Assembly (NCBI GenBank): GCA_012522615.1
Contig: JAAYKB010000155.1
Span: 1-17,988, forward strand
Length of the DNA stretch: 17,988 nt
Source: Clostridiales bacterium
GTDB lineage: Bacteria; Bacillota; Clostridia; Oscillospirales; Acutalibacteraceae
Direction of reading: 5' to 3'
Every line of letters begins with the position of its first letter. Position 1 is the stretch's first letter. A program made the position numbers and the translations under genes. This document shows, one piece after another, positions 1 to 6,940 of this stretch. The notes below the pieces were generated by a model that searched no databases, was not told the origin of the DNA, and worked only from the letters and a program-made list of their open reading frames with translations.

Positions 1-1538
1 GCGGCGGGCTTTCAATCAGCAACGGCAAGCTTTATGCGACAAGCCTTGTTATTGACCCCCTTTCCGCTTCTCTTGAATCGGGCTATGTCAACATATATGA
101 CCTGACCGATAACAGCCTTATAGATACCATAGACAATATCGAAGGCACGCCGCTCAACAGCGCCTACGGCATCACGGCCGCCAACGGCAGGCTCTATATA
201 GCCGACTGCTACAAACATGTGGTTTACATTGTCGACCCAGACGACTTCTCCCTCTTGGACACCTTAGGCACTTACGAGCAAGGCGGCGACGATGAAACCC
301 ATCTATACGAACCGACGGCGGTAACCGTCAGCGGAGGACGCTTATATGTTGCCGACTGCAGAAACCACAAGATAAAGATTTACGACGAGGAAACTCTTGA
401 GTATATAGCAGCCATAGACGACTCTGATCTCTACTACCCCTTTAGCTGCACCGTCCATGAAGGCGTTATCTATGTTTGCAACAGCGGTTACTGTATAATT
501 AATGCTTATGATGAAGAAACCCTGGAATTTTTAGGCTACTTCCCGGATGAATACACCGATTTCGACTTTGCGCCTTTTGTCCTTTTTGTCGATGACTATT
601 TCTATGTATCGGACTATTTCGAAGTATATGTCTACAAAAAAACCTTTTCCGACCAATCCGAAATCAAGGATATAACCGACGAAATCGACGGAACCTACAC
701 CATAGCGGGCACCATTGAGGCAGGCGAGGAAATTAGTATCGCCATCACGGTAAACCCGCCCGAGGAAAATCCCCTTTCCGGCGCTGCCTACTGGGCACCC
801 CAATCGATAAACGGCGTAAGCTTTGAAGCCGACCCGCAAAATCCCAACAGGTACACGGCCACCTTAACCCTTGAAGAATTGGGGGAGCAGGACATCGAAA
901 TAATCTGGTCAAAGCAAATCTACTTTAACAGGTTTGTGGAATGGCAGGCCTCCGAATACCAAGGCAAAACCACCGAAACGACAACCGTCATCATAGACCT
1001 CACCCCCTTGACCGATCTTATCAATGAAGCACAAGCCCTCTTAGCCGGCGCCGTTCCCGGCGAGGGCAACGGCCAGTATCCGCAAAGCGCAATCACAGCT
1101 TTACAAAACGCCATTGCCGCGGCAGCCGAGGTATCTCATGAAGAAAGCTTAACACCCCAAGAGCTGAACGACGCCATTGACGCCTTAACCGAGGCCATGG
1201 AAGCCTTTGAGGATGCTCGGATAGCTGTCGACAACAAGCCCTTAAGCGACGCCGTACAAAACGCCAAAGGCATGCAAAAGGGCAATTACACTGATCAAAG
1301 CTGGAGCAACCTGCAAAAGGCAATCAACAACGCCAAGGCGTTACTAAACAAGGGTAATTACACACAACAGGAAATCGACAACGCATTAAATGCAATCGCC
1401 AGTGCAATCAAGGCCCTTGAAAACAAAAGCAAGAACCCCGGAACCGGCGATTCCGCCAACCTAAACGCACTGATTATGCTCGCCATCGCCTCGCTCTCGG
1501 CAATAATCCTTTCAAACAAGAAAAAGCTCCCCTGCTAG
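1..1538 (+). CDS. Cell-surface protein with propeller-like repeats, FIVAR-like modules and a sortase-type signal (5' end cut off)
   Basis: The frame is open from base 3 to the TAG at 1536-1538, giving about 511 visible residues. The gene therefore starts upstream of the window, and the in-frame GTG at 219 is not its start. The first ~210 residues carry recurring blades of the type NGRLYIADCYKHVVYIVD and GGRLYVADCRNHKIKIYD, as in NHL-like beta-propellers. A beta-rich region follows. Two Ala/Asn-rich helical modules then contain NYTDQSW and NYTQQEIDNALNAI motifs, typical of FIVAR repeats in Gram-positive surface proteins. The C-terminus has NPGTGDS (about residue 478), a hydrophobic stretch and KKK, a variant sortase signal. 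I infer a wall-anchored adhesin or glycan-binding protein; the ligand is unknown. It is the only + strand gene, convergent with spoIIR. Cell-wall anchoring is fairly sure, the function is not. Confidence 0.8.
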   Translation, partial: GGLSISNGKLYATSLVIDPLSASLESGYVNIYDLTDNSLIDTIDNIEGTPLNSAYGITAANGRLYIADCYKHVVYIVDPDDFSLLDTLGTYEQGGDDETHLYEPTAVTVSGGRLYVADCRNHKIKIYDEETLEYIAAIDDSDLYYPFSCTVHEGVIYVCNSGYCIINAYDEETLEFLGYFPDEYTDFDFAPFVLFVDDYFYVSDYFEVYVYKKTFSDQSEIKDITDEIDGTYTIAGTIEAGEEISIAITVNPPEENPLSGAAYWAPQSINGVSFEADPQNPNRYTATLTLEELGEQDIEIIWSKQIYFNRFVEWQASEYQGKTTETTTVIIDLTPLTDLINEAQALLAGAVPGEGNGQYPQSAITALQNAIAAAAEVSHEESLTPQELNDAIDALTEAMEAFEDARIAVDNKPLSDAVQNAKGMQKGNYTDQSWSNLQKAINNAKALLNKGNYTQQEIDNALNAIASAIKALENKSKNPGTGDSANLNALIMLAIASLSAIILSNKKKLPC

Positions 1539-1574
1539 TCCCCAATCAACACAAAAAAACACCCCTTTAAACCG

Positions 1575-1621
1575 CACCCCTCATGTCAGACAATCCGGTA
1601 TGATGTCCGGCATGAGGGGTG
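1575..1621. terminator. Hairpin downstream of the surface-protein gene, possible terminator
   Basis: CACCCCTCATG (1575-1585) is perfectly complementary to CATGAGGGGTG (1611-1621). The stem continues inward for about 7 more pairs with one mismatch, leaving a loop of about 10 nt. It lies 36 nt after the stop codon. No strong T-run follows on the + strand, so it may be a dispersed palindrome or a weak terminator rather than a canonical intrinsic one. Confidence 0.5.
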
Positions 1622-1814
1622 GATTTGTGTCAAAAGAGAAAACAAACAAAAGTATAGCGGAGAATTTAAAAAAGATACTCTTAAGATATGCGATTAAATC
1701 AGATTGAAGGTTCCTTTTGCTGCATCACCTGCCCTGCCGCTCTTGAAAGAGTATCACTCCCTCTGTCCTCTTTGATAGAATTTGAACCTCACCATTTATC
1801 ACAATCTGCGGATT

Positions 1815-1954
1815 CCAAAGGCAGAGCCTTTGGTCGTTTGCGGAGGGGTCCGGGGAGGGAATCGAAACCCTCCCCGGCGGTCTTTGCCTACTTTATAGGC
1901 TTGTAAAAAGCAAGGCTGTGGCTTGCTTTTTCAAGACTGCCGTCCGAAAGTAGG
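1815..1954. repeat. Cluster of three palindromes, probable dispersed intergenic repeat
   Basis: Three hairpins follow one another. CCAAAGGC/GCCTTTGG (1815-1822, 1826-1833) has a 3-nt loop. CCGGGGAGGG/CCCTCCCCGG (1850-1859, 1868-1877) has an 8-nt loop and is perfect. A 14-bp stem pairs 1900-1914 with 1922-1935 with one bulged base. The third is enclosed by CCTACTTT (1887-1894) pairing with AAAGTAGG (1947-1954). Such serial GC-rich palindromes resemble the extragenic repeats common in gut Clostridia. That is recollection and cannot be verified from one copy. Confidence 0.5.
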
Positions 1955-2062
1955 TGCCCCGCGGCATGAGCGGAAAGAAGGCTTGAAGCTTGTTTATCAG
2001 TCTTGACGCAGGACAAGGCGCGACAAAACACTAAAGCCTGAAAAAATTAAATATTCAGTAGT

Positions 2063-2090
2063 ATAAAGGAAGGCAGACGCATTCCTTTAT
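2063..2090 (-). terminator. Probable spoIIR terminator hairpin
   Basis: On the - strand ATAAAGGAA (2090-2082) pairs perfectly with TTCCTTTAT (2071-2063) around a 10-nt loop. The stem starts immediately after the spoIIR stop codon (2094-2092). A T-rich stretch follows only after some 15 bases, so termination may be imperfect. The stem is symmetrical and could act on both converging transcripts. Confidence 0.5.
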
Positions 2091-2091
2091 T

Positions 2092-2742
2092 TTATCCGCC
2101 GAACCAGCCTCTGAAAAAATTGCATATATCCTCAAATATCTCGACTATCTTAAACCTAATTTCATATCTTTCGGGCTTTGTGACAATATCCTCCTGCCCG
2201 GGTTCCAGAACATTCGATATCTCCTTTGCCTGTGTCGCGGCGGACAGACACATGGGCGGGAATACTACGCACCACCAGTTTTCCCCCTTGCCCTCGCCTA
2301 TGGTTATTCTGAGCGCGTCATAGACCCCCGCCGGAAGGGTCACGGTATCGTATTGCCGGGTTGTGAAATACATCTCGCATATCTCGGCCTTTACGGCATA
2401 TTGGTATCCCTCTTCAAAAACCCTCTGCCGGGCGGCCGCTTCGAGCTCGGGAAGCCTTGCCTTTGCCTGCTCTAGCGCCTCGCCCTCGCTTGCCGCGGCA
2501 TCAAACAGGCCGGCGGCGGTTTTAATTACTGTGTCCCGCACCTTGAGCTTGAGCTGCTGGTCATCCTTTGAATCCGAGTTTGCGAGGACATGAAGCCGCA
2601 GCACCCTTTGGCGTATCTCGTTGCATTCGCCCGTAAACCCGCACAGCGATACCGCAAGGGATAATACAAGACCTGCCGCGACGGCGCGAAGCATATATCC
2701 TGTTTTTAATCTTGTACCGGGTTTAAAAACATTTAACTTCAA
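2092..2742 (-). CDS. spoIIR: Stage II sporulation protein R
   Basis: SpoIIR is the forespore-made, secreted signal that activates the membrane protease SpoIIGA, which then processes pro-sigma-E in the mother cell. The 216-residue product has the family pattern: an N-terminal membrane/signal segment (about residues 17-37), then VLRLHVLANSDSKDDQ with LKLKVRD, a central FTTRQYDTVTLPAGVYDALR block and the diagnostic GENWWCVVFPPMC. Length is normal for the family. The start is a TTG at 2742, chosen because AAGGCGG lies 7 nt upstream and the frame gives a complete leader. A sigma-F-type promoter (2777-2805) precedes it, so it can be transcribed separately from ispE, which ends 89 nt upstream. It shows that the organism makes endospores or descends from ones that did. 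Confidence 0.95.
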   Translation of the reverse strand: MKLNVFKPGTRLKTGYMLRAVAAGLVLSLAVSLCGFTGECNEIRQRVLRLHVLANSDSKDDQQLKLKVRDTVIKTAAGLFDAAASEGEALEQAKARLPELEAAARQRVFEEGYQYAVKAEICEMYFTTRQYDTVTLPAGVYDALRITIGEGKGENWWCVVFPPMCLSAATQAKEISNVLEPGQEDIVTKPERYEIRFKIVEIFEDICNFFRGWFGG

Positions 2743-2749
2743 AAAAATT

Positions 2750-2759
2750 CCGCCTTTCC
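2750..2759 (-). promoter_or_regulatory. Ribosome binding site deciding the TTG start of spoIIR
   Basis: The - strand reads GGAAAGGCGG, then AATTTTT, then TTG. AAGGCGG differs from the ideal AAGGAGG by one base and sits 7 nt before the TTG at 2742. The next in-frame ATG is 16 codons further in and would remove the basic N-terminus ahead of the membrane segment. Confidence 0.6.
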
Positions 2760-2776
2760 GTTTTTATGTTATACGG

Positions 2777-2805
2777 ATTATGGGCGGAATTTTTTATTCT
2801 TATAC
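2777..2805 (-). promoter_or_regulatory. Sigma-F/sigma-G-type promoter of spoIIR
   Basis: Reading the - strand, GTATA (2805-2801) is followed after exactly 15 nt by GCCCATAAT (2785-2777). The known sigma-F pattern is GYATA, about 15 nt, then GGNNANANT, so only one informative base differs. The expected transcript start, about 2770, lies 28 nt before the TTG start and leaves the ribosome site intact. spoIIR is a classical sigma-F gene in Bacillus and Clostridium, which supports the call. The assignment is inferred from pattern alone. Confidence 0.65.
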
Positions 2806-2831
2806 AAAAAGGTTTAAAATATACATGAATT

Positions 2832-3707
2832 TTAATAATTCTCTTGTTCGACCCGCGCTCCCTCTCTGTCCGGCAGGCATAAAAAAACGTCCTTGTAGCC
2901 TGATTGCAGAGCGGTTTTGCACCTTTCGGCGGTATCTCTGTCGCTGAATATGGCAAACACCGCCGAACCGCTGCCTGTCATCCGACAGCCCAGGGCTTTG
3001 TTTTGCTCCATTATACGTTTGATATCCCCGACGCCCGGCAGATTTGTAACGGTTTCAAAATCGTTTGACAGACCCCGCGCCACCATGAGTATATCCCCCG
3101 CCTTAACGGCATCCTCGATTGAAACGGCCGGGTCCGGCATGCTGTCCGCGCTGTCGATAAGGCGGTATGCCTCTGCGGTCGATATGCTCTCCTCGGGCTT
3201 TGCGATAACAAAAAAGCAGTCGGGTATGGGCGGAAGGACGGTCAGGTCGGTACCGACACCTGTTGCCAGCGCCGTCCCCCCGAGGATACAGAAGGGCACG
3301 TCCGCCCCGACCTGCGCGCCGATTTTGCAAAGCTCGGACACCGGAAGCCGGGCGTCCGCCAGCGCGTTTAACCCAGCGAGAACCGCCGCGGCGTCGGCGC
3401 TGCCGCCCGCTAGCCCCGCCCCTATCGGAACCGTTTTATGTATTTTAATATCAATCCCGAACGCCTTTATGCCGGTATATTCAAAAAACGCATCGGCCGC
3501 CCGGTATGCGATATTGGTTACATCCGGGGACAGCTTTGCGCCGGTCATGGATAAATCAATACCGCTTTTGCCGTTTTTTTTAAGCTCGACGGTCTCCCGA
3601 ACGGAAACGGCCTGCATCACCGTATGTATGAAATGATATCCGTCGTCTCTTCTGCCGGTCACCTTAAGGGACAGGTTGATTTTTGCCGGAGCGCTGGCGC
3701 GAACCAA
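2832..3707 (-). CDS. ispE: 4-diphosphocytidyl-2-C-methyl-D-erythritol kinase (IspE)
   Basis: IspE phosphorylates CDP-methylerythritol with ATP, the fourth step of the cytosolic MEP pathway to isoprenoid precursors. It is a GHMP kinase. The N-terminus has APAKINLSLKV with the conserved Lys (residue 9), then GYHFIHTVMQAV, the glycine-rich ATP loop PIGAGLAGGSADAA (about 94-107) and GADVPFC with the catalytic Asp (about 136). The C-terminal half has MTGSGSAVFAIF. I choose the TTG at 3707 (291 residues): AGAGGTGG lies 4 nt upstream and the family begins just before APAKIN. A longer frame from another TTG at 3743 would overlap the aminotransferase gene and add 12 unneeded residues. The gene begins 10 nt after the aminotransferase stop, so the two are co-transcribed and probably translationally coupled. 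Confidence 0.95.
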   Translation of the reverse strand: MVRASAPAKINLSLKVTGRRDDGYHFIHTVMQAVSVRETVELKKNGKSGIDLSMTGAKLSPDVTNIAYRAADAFFEYTGIKAFGIDIKIHKTVPIGAGLAGGSADAAAVLAGLNALADARLPVSELCKIGAQVGADVPFCILGGTALATGVGTDLTVLPPIPDCFFVIAKPEESISTAEAYRLIDSADSMPDPAVSIEDAVKAGDILMVARGLSNDFETVTNLPGVGDIKRIMEQNKALGCRMTGSGSAVFAIFSDRDTAERCKTALQSGYKDVFLCLPDREGARVEQENY

Positions 3708-3711
3708 AATA

Positions 3712-3719
3712 CCACCTCT
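3712..3719 (-). promoter_or_regulatory. Ribosome binding site deciding the TTG start of ispE
   Basis: AGAGGTGG on the - strand overlaps the end of the aminotransferase stop codon and is followed by TATT and TTG (3707). It is much better than anything before the alternative TTG at 3743, and it places the start at the usual IspE N-terminus. Confidence 0.6.
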
Positions 3720-4893
3720 ATACAGCCTTATTTTCTTCCACAAACCGCTCTATGCGGTCAAGAGCTTCGGTAATATGCTTTAACGAGTAGCAGTAGGAAA
3801 TACGGACAAAGCCTTCGCCGCTGTCGCCGAAGGCCGTTCCGGGCACCACGGCAACCGATTTTTCCTTCAGAAGCCTTTGGCAAAACTCCTCCGAGGTCAT
3901 CCCGGTTACGGCTATGGACGGGAACACGTAAAACGCCCCCTCGGGTTCAAAGCAGGGCAGCCCCATCGAACACAGACGGTCGACAATATACCGTCTGCGT
4001 ATATCATATTCGGCCCGCATCTCCTCAACATCGTTCTGGCCGTGCTCCATCGCCTCGATAGCCGCATACTGCGCCGTCGTCGGGGCGCACATCAGGGCGT
4101 ATTGGTGCAGCTTTATCACCTGTTCCATCAGGGCCTTGGGGCCGCAGGCATATCCGAGCCTCCATCCGGTCATGGCAAAGGCTTTGGAAAACCCGCTGAT
4201 AAGCATGGTGCGCTCCTGCATTCCGTCAATCGAGGCTATGCTGACATGCGCCGATTCTCCGTATGTAAGTTCGCCGTATATCTCGTCCGACAGCACGAAA
4301 ATATCCGTTTCCTTTAACACCCCGACAATCTTTTCAAGGTGCTCGCGCCGCATTATCCCTCCGGTCGGGTTGTTGGGAAAGGGGAAGATCAGAACCCGCG
4401 TGCGGGGGGTTATGGCGGCTCTAAGTGCCTCGGGCGTAAGCCTGAAGGAATCCTCGGCCTTTGTCACAATCGGCACCGGAATCCCGCCTGCCATTTCGGT
4501 CAGCGGGCTGTAGCACACAAAGCTCGGCTCGGGTATCAGCACTTCATCGCCGGGCTGTACCAGCGACCTTATTCCGAGATCAATTGCCTCGCTTCCCCCG
4601 ACGGTAACCAGAATCTCGCTGTGGGGGTCATAGACGAGCCCTTTGTCCCTTTGGGTGTATTCCGCGATGCTTTCGCGCAGCTTCATCAGCCCGGAATTCG
4701 GGGTGTACCACGTTTTTCCGTCCTCAAGCGAGCTTATACCCTTTTCGCGTATATGCCACGGCGTGGAAAAATCGGGTTCGCCTATCGAAAGGGATATGAC
4801 GTCATCCATCTCGCAGGCAATATCGAAAAAACGACGGATGCCCGAGGGCCTGAGCCGTTCCAGAGTTTTATTTACCCTTATTTGGTAGCCCAT
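3718..4893 (-). CDS. PLP-dependent class I/II aminotransferase (aspartate/aromatic aminotransferase-like)
   Basis: This is a fold-type I pyridoxal-phosphate enzyme moving an amino group between an amino acid and a 2-oxoacid in the cytosol. The 391-residue product has all key positions: SIGEPDFSTP near the N-terminus, PFPNNPTGG with the cofactor-binding Asn (174), LSDEIYGEL with Asp203 and Tyr206, SGFSKAFAMTGWRLGY with the Schiff-base Lys237, and GFVRISY with the carboxylate-binding Arg364. The start is the ATG at 4893, because GAGAGGGG precedes it and residues upstream of it are not family-like. An open frame extends to 5025 inside the regulator gene and is rejected. It starts 4 nt after the Lrp/AsnC stop, so that regulator likely responds to the amino acid it handles. 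Substrate is unknown; aspartate, alanine, aromatic or branched-chain donors are all possible. Confidence 0.92.
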   Translation of the reverse strand: MGYQIRVNKTLERLRPSGIRRFFDIACEMDDVISLSIGEPDFSTPWHIREKGISSLEDGKTWYTPNSGLMKLRESIAEYTQRDKGLVYDPHSEILVTVGGSEAIDLGIRSLVQPGDEVLIPEPSFVCYSPLTEMAGGIPVPIVTKAEDSFRLTPEALRAAITPRTRVLIFPFPNNPTGGIMRREHLEKIVGVLKETDIFVLSDEIYGELTYGESAHVSIASIDGMQERTMLISGFSKAFAMTGWRLGYACGPKALMEQVIKLHQYALMCAPTTAQYAAIEAMEHGQNDVEEMRAEYDIRRRYIVDRLCSMGLPCFEPEGAFYVFPSIAVTGMTSEEFCQRLLKEKSVAVVPGTAFGDSGEGFVRISYCYSLKHITEALDRIERFVEENKAV

Positions 4894-4897
4894 CTGA

Positions 4898-5371
4898 TTA
4901 CAGAACCCCTCTCTCGTCCTTTTCCTCTCCGAGGAAGATAACGCCTCTGTCCTTGTAGCGCCGCAGCACAAAGTGGGTCGCGGTTGACAGCACCGAGTCA
5001 AGGGTCGAAAGCCGTTTTGCGACAAACATGGCGATATCCTTAAAGGTGCGCCCGCTCACTATTACGGCCAGGTCATACCCTCCGGACATGAGATAGACGC
5101 TCTCGACCTCTTCAAAGCGCATTACCCTTTCCGCGATGCCCTCAAATCCGAGATCGGGCTTGGGGGTCACCCGAAGCTCAATCAATGCGGTAACATAAGC
5201 GCGGTCCGTGCGCTCCCAGTCTATAATCGCCTTGTATCCGCGTATAACGCCGTCGCGCTCCCACTGCGCGATGCGGTCGGATACCTCGTTCTCGGTACAG
5301 CCGAGCATTACGGCCAGCTGCGCATTGGTCAAGCGGGCGTTGTTGTCCAGCAATTTCAGCAGTTTTTCCAT
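4898..5371 (-). CDS. Lrp/AsnC-family transcriptional regulator
   Basis: This 157-residue DNA-binding protein has the two-domain layout of the feast/famine regulators. An N-terminal winged helix-turn-helix (about residues 1-50) contains LTNAQLAVMLGCTENEVSDRI. The C-terminal alpha/beta RAM domain (about 65-140) contains FEEVESVYLMSGGYDLAV, matching the family's V-x-x-x-G-x-x-D core that binds amino acids and builds octamers. The ATG at 5371 has AGGAGGG 8 nt upstream. It lies 25 nt after the PHP phosphatase gene and 4 nt before the aminotransferase, so all three are one transcription unit. Autoregulation and amino-acid-dependent control of the aminotransferase are likely, by analogy. The effector cannot be read from the sequence. 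Confidence 0.93.
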   Translation of the reverse strand: MEKLLKLLDNNARLTNAQLAVMLGCTENEVSDRIAQWERDGVIRGYKAIIDWERTDRAYVTALIELRVTPKPDLGFEGIAERVMRFEEVESVYLMSGGYDLAVIVSGRTFKDIAMFVAKRLSTLDSVLSTATHFVLRRYKDRGVIFLGEEKDERGVL

Positions 5372-5396
5372 TTCTAAGCCCTCCTATTACTAAAAA

Positions 5397-6206
5397 TTAT
5401 TCTATCGTCAGCATTTCTGCCTTTCCCTTGTGAAAAGCCGCGATATGGCGGAAGCCCGCCTGCCGGGCAATCTCAAGCCCGTCGGCAATATTGCATCCGA
5501 CATCCTGCGGGAAATGGGCGTCTGAACCCACGGTCACCCTCTCGCCGCCCAGCTCTTTGAAACGGCGTATCATGGGCAAATCGGGCATTGTCCTGCCCAT
5601 AGACTGACGCAGACCCGAGGTGTTTATCTCCAGAGCGAGTCCCCTTTCGGCAAGGGCGCGGAATATCGCGTCAATCGCGTCCTGCCAAGGGCTGTAATCC
5701 TCCTTGCCCCGGAACTCCGGAATATAGCGGAAGGGATAGGTCAGATGCGCGAGCGAATGGAACCTCCCCCACCGCACCATATCGAGAACCTCGGCAAAAT
5801 ACCTGTCCATCAAGGAACGGATATCCGCATTCGCAAAATCGTAATGATAAAAATCTACATCATCGATAAGGTTGTGCAGCGAACCCAGCACAAAGTCAAA
5901 GTCATAGGTGTCGAGCAGAAGCTCGGCCTTTTCCAAATCGTGGAGCGGCTCGCCGAGCTCGATGCCGCGCTCGACCTGCAGCCTTCCCTTGAATAAAGCC
6001 TGCATTCCGCCTGCCTGCGCATACGAAAGGGCGGCTGTCCGGTCATACCCGTCCTTGTAAAGCGCCGGAATCTCGACATGGTCGGTTATCGCGATCCTGC
6101 TGAGCCCGGCTTCCGCCGCGGCGTTGCAGACGGCCGGCATTGCCGCTTCCGAATCCGGCGAATGTTCGGTATGCAGATGAAAATCTATCAAGCATTGTTT
6201 ACCCAT
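5397..6206 (-). CDS. PHP-domain phosphoesterase, histidinol-phosphatase (HisJ/HisK) family
   Basis: PHP phosphatases are metal-dependent; the HisJ/HisK branch removes phosphate from histidinol phosphate. The 269-residue protein has the full metal-ligand set: FHLHTEHS (His10, His12), ITDH (His43), ERGIELG (Glu83), GSLHN (His111), SLAHLTYP (His154) and GSDAH (Asp229, His231). Length fits the HisJ family. The ATG at 6206 follows a promoter-like region and GATAGGCGG. No histidine biosynthesis genes are in view; the neighbours are an Lrp regulator and an aminotransferase. The phosphatase could serve histidine synthesis, where an aminotransferase acts one step earlier, or act on another phosphomonoester. 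The adjacent aminotransferase looks more aspartate-type than HisC-type, so the pairing is suggestive only. Confidence 0.85.
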   Translation of the reverse strand: MGKQCLIDFHLHTEHSPDSEAAMPAVCNAAAEAGLSRIAITDHVEIPALYKDGYDRTAALSYAQAGGMQALFKGRLQVERGIELGEPLHDLEKAELLLDTYDFDFVLGSLHNLIDDVDFYHYDFANADIRSLMDRYFAEVLDMVRWGRFHSLAHLTYPFRYIPEFRGKEDYSPWQDAIDAIFRALAERGLALEINTSGLRQSMGRTMPDLPMIRRFKELGGERVTVGSDAHFPQDVGCNIADGLEIARQAGFRHIAAFHKGKAEMLTIE

Positions 6207-6252
6207 TGTTGATTTACCGCCTATCGTGAACCTTAATTTTTCCCATTATAAC

Positions 6253-6280
6253 ATTATATCTTTAAAAAGGGAATCATCAA
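6253..6280 (-). promoter_or_regulatory. Sigma-A-type promoter for the PHP-lrp-aminotransferase-ispE unit
   Basis: On the - strand TTGATG (6280-6275) overlaps the atpD stop codon and is followed, after 16 nt, by TATAAT (6258-6253). A second TATAAT lies at 6250-6245. The -35 box matches four of six consensus bases and the -10 is perfect. No convincing terminator separates atpD from this site, so read-through from the ATPase operon is also possible. Confidence 0.55.
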
Positions 6281-6903
6281 TCATCCTGTTCAGCCAATCG
6301 CTTTTGCGCCTTGATTACCTTCAGGCGCGAAAAATCCTCCCGCTCCTTTTCCTCAAGCGAATCGGCAATCATCTTTACCGTCGAGGACAGTCTTGGGATG
6401 ATTAAGTTTTTCAAAGCGTTTGCGCGTTTCTGGGTTTTTTTCACGGCTGTCGCCAGCCTGTAAACGCTGTTTTCCACCTCGGCAAGCTCGGCTGTCAGCT
6501 TTTTTACCCTGTCGAATTTAATATATGCTTCGTCCAGAAGGGCGCTGGAGGACATAAAGCCGTAAGAGGGTTGGACCGGACGGGGATCGAGATTGACCAT
6601 GGGAATCTCAACCCCCATCACGCTTCGCGTACTGAGGGAGAGGCCGGTCTCCACAGGCACGGACGCCGCGATATCCCCCACGACTCCATGCGCCACGTTG
6701 GCGCGCTGCAAGGCGAGATATGCCTGCTCATAGCAGCCGTCAATCTGCTTTTGAAGCGATTCGGCGCGGTCGATAAGCGCCATCATTTCGCGTACTATGA
6801 TGTTTCGCTTTCTGTCAAGCAACTCAAAGCCAACCTTGGCAAGATCAAGCGATTTTTTTGTGTTTATTAAGTTGCCTTTTGTCGGGAACACCTGCTCCGC
6901 CAA
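6277..6903 (-). CDS. atpD: V/A-type ATPase subunit D (central rotor shaft)
   Basis: Subunit D is the coiled-coil axle that turns inside the A3B3 head and links it, with F and C, to the membrane ring. The product (208 residues) is almost wholly helical. It begins with VFPTKGNLINTKKSLDLAK and LLDRKRNIIVREMMALID, and ends with ENSVYRLATAVKKTQKRANALKN-type helix and a basic/acidic tail, matching the family start to finish. The upstream GTG at 6915 has no ribosome site. The TTG at 6903 has AGAGTGGT 7 nt before it and gives the family-typical N-terminus, so I choose it. It is the last ATPase gene, 37 nt after atpB. Enterococcus calls the equivalent gene ntpD. Confidence 0.93.
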   Translation of the reverse strand: MAEQVFPTKGNLINTKKSLDLAKVGFELLDRKRNIIVREMMALIDRAESLQKQIDGCYEQAYLALQRANVAHGVVGDIAASVPVETGLSLSTRSVMGVEIPMVNLDPRPVQPSYGFMSSSALLDEAYIKFDRVKKLTAELAEVENSVYRLATAVKKTQKRANALKNLIIPRLSSTVKMIADSLEEKEREDFSRLKVIKAQKRLAEQDD

Positions 6904-6940
6904 GATTATCACCACTCTTGTATATAAACTTTATATTATA

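Larger units (their letters stand above)
1539..2091. other. Gene-free region between convergent genes, rich in hairpins
   Basis: These 553 bases lie between the convergent stops of the surface-protein gene and spoIIR. The content I can identify is a hairpin at 1575-1621, a cluster of palindromes at 1815-1954 and a hairpin next to the spoIIR stop at 2063-2090. The stretch 1622-1814 is AT-rich with no convincing gene or structure. A 72-codon frame at 1688-1906 runs through the palindromes, has no convincing ribosome site and resembles no family I know, so I do not call it a gene. Confidence 0.7.

Noticed and set aside
1688..1906. 72-codon + strand frame in the gap after the surface-protein gene
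   Set aside because: Its second half is a translation of the palindromic repeats (1815-1877), it has no convincing ribosome site and no recognisable family; most likely a chance frame.
2917..3636. 239-codon + strand frame antisense to ispE
   Set aside because: IspE on the other strand has all catalytic motifs; the antisense product is a Ser/Ala/Pro-rich shadow typical of GC-biased codons.
4894..5025. 44-residue N-terminal extension of the aminotransferase frame
   Set aside because: It overlaps the Lrp/AsnC coding region, is low-complexity and Arg/Ser-rich, and the ATG at 4893 gives the family-typical start with a ribosome site.
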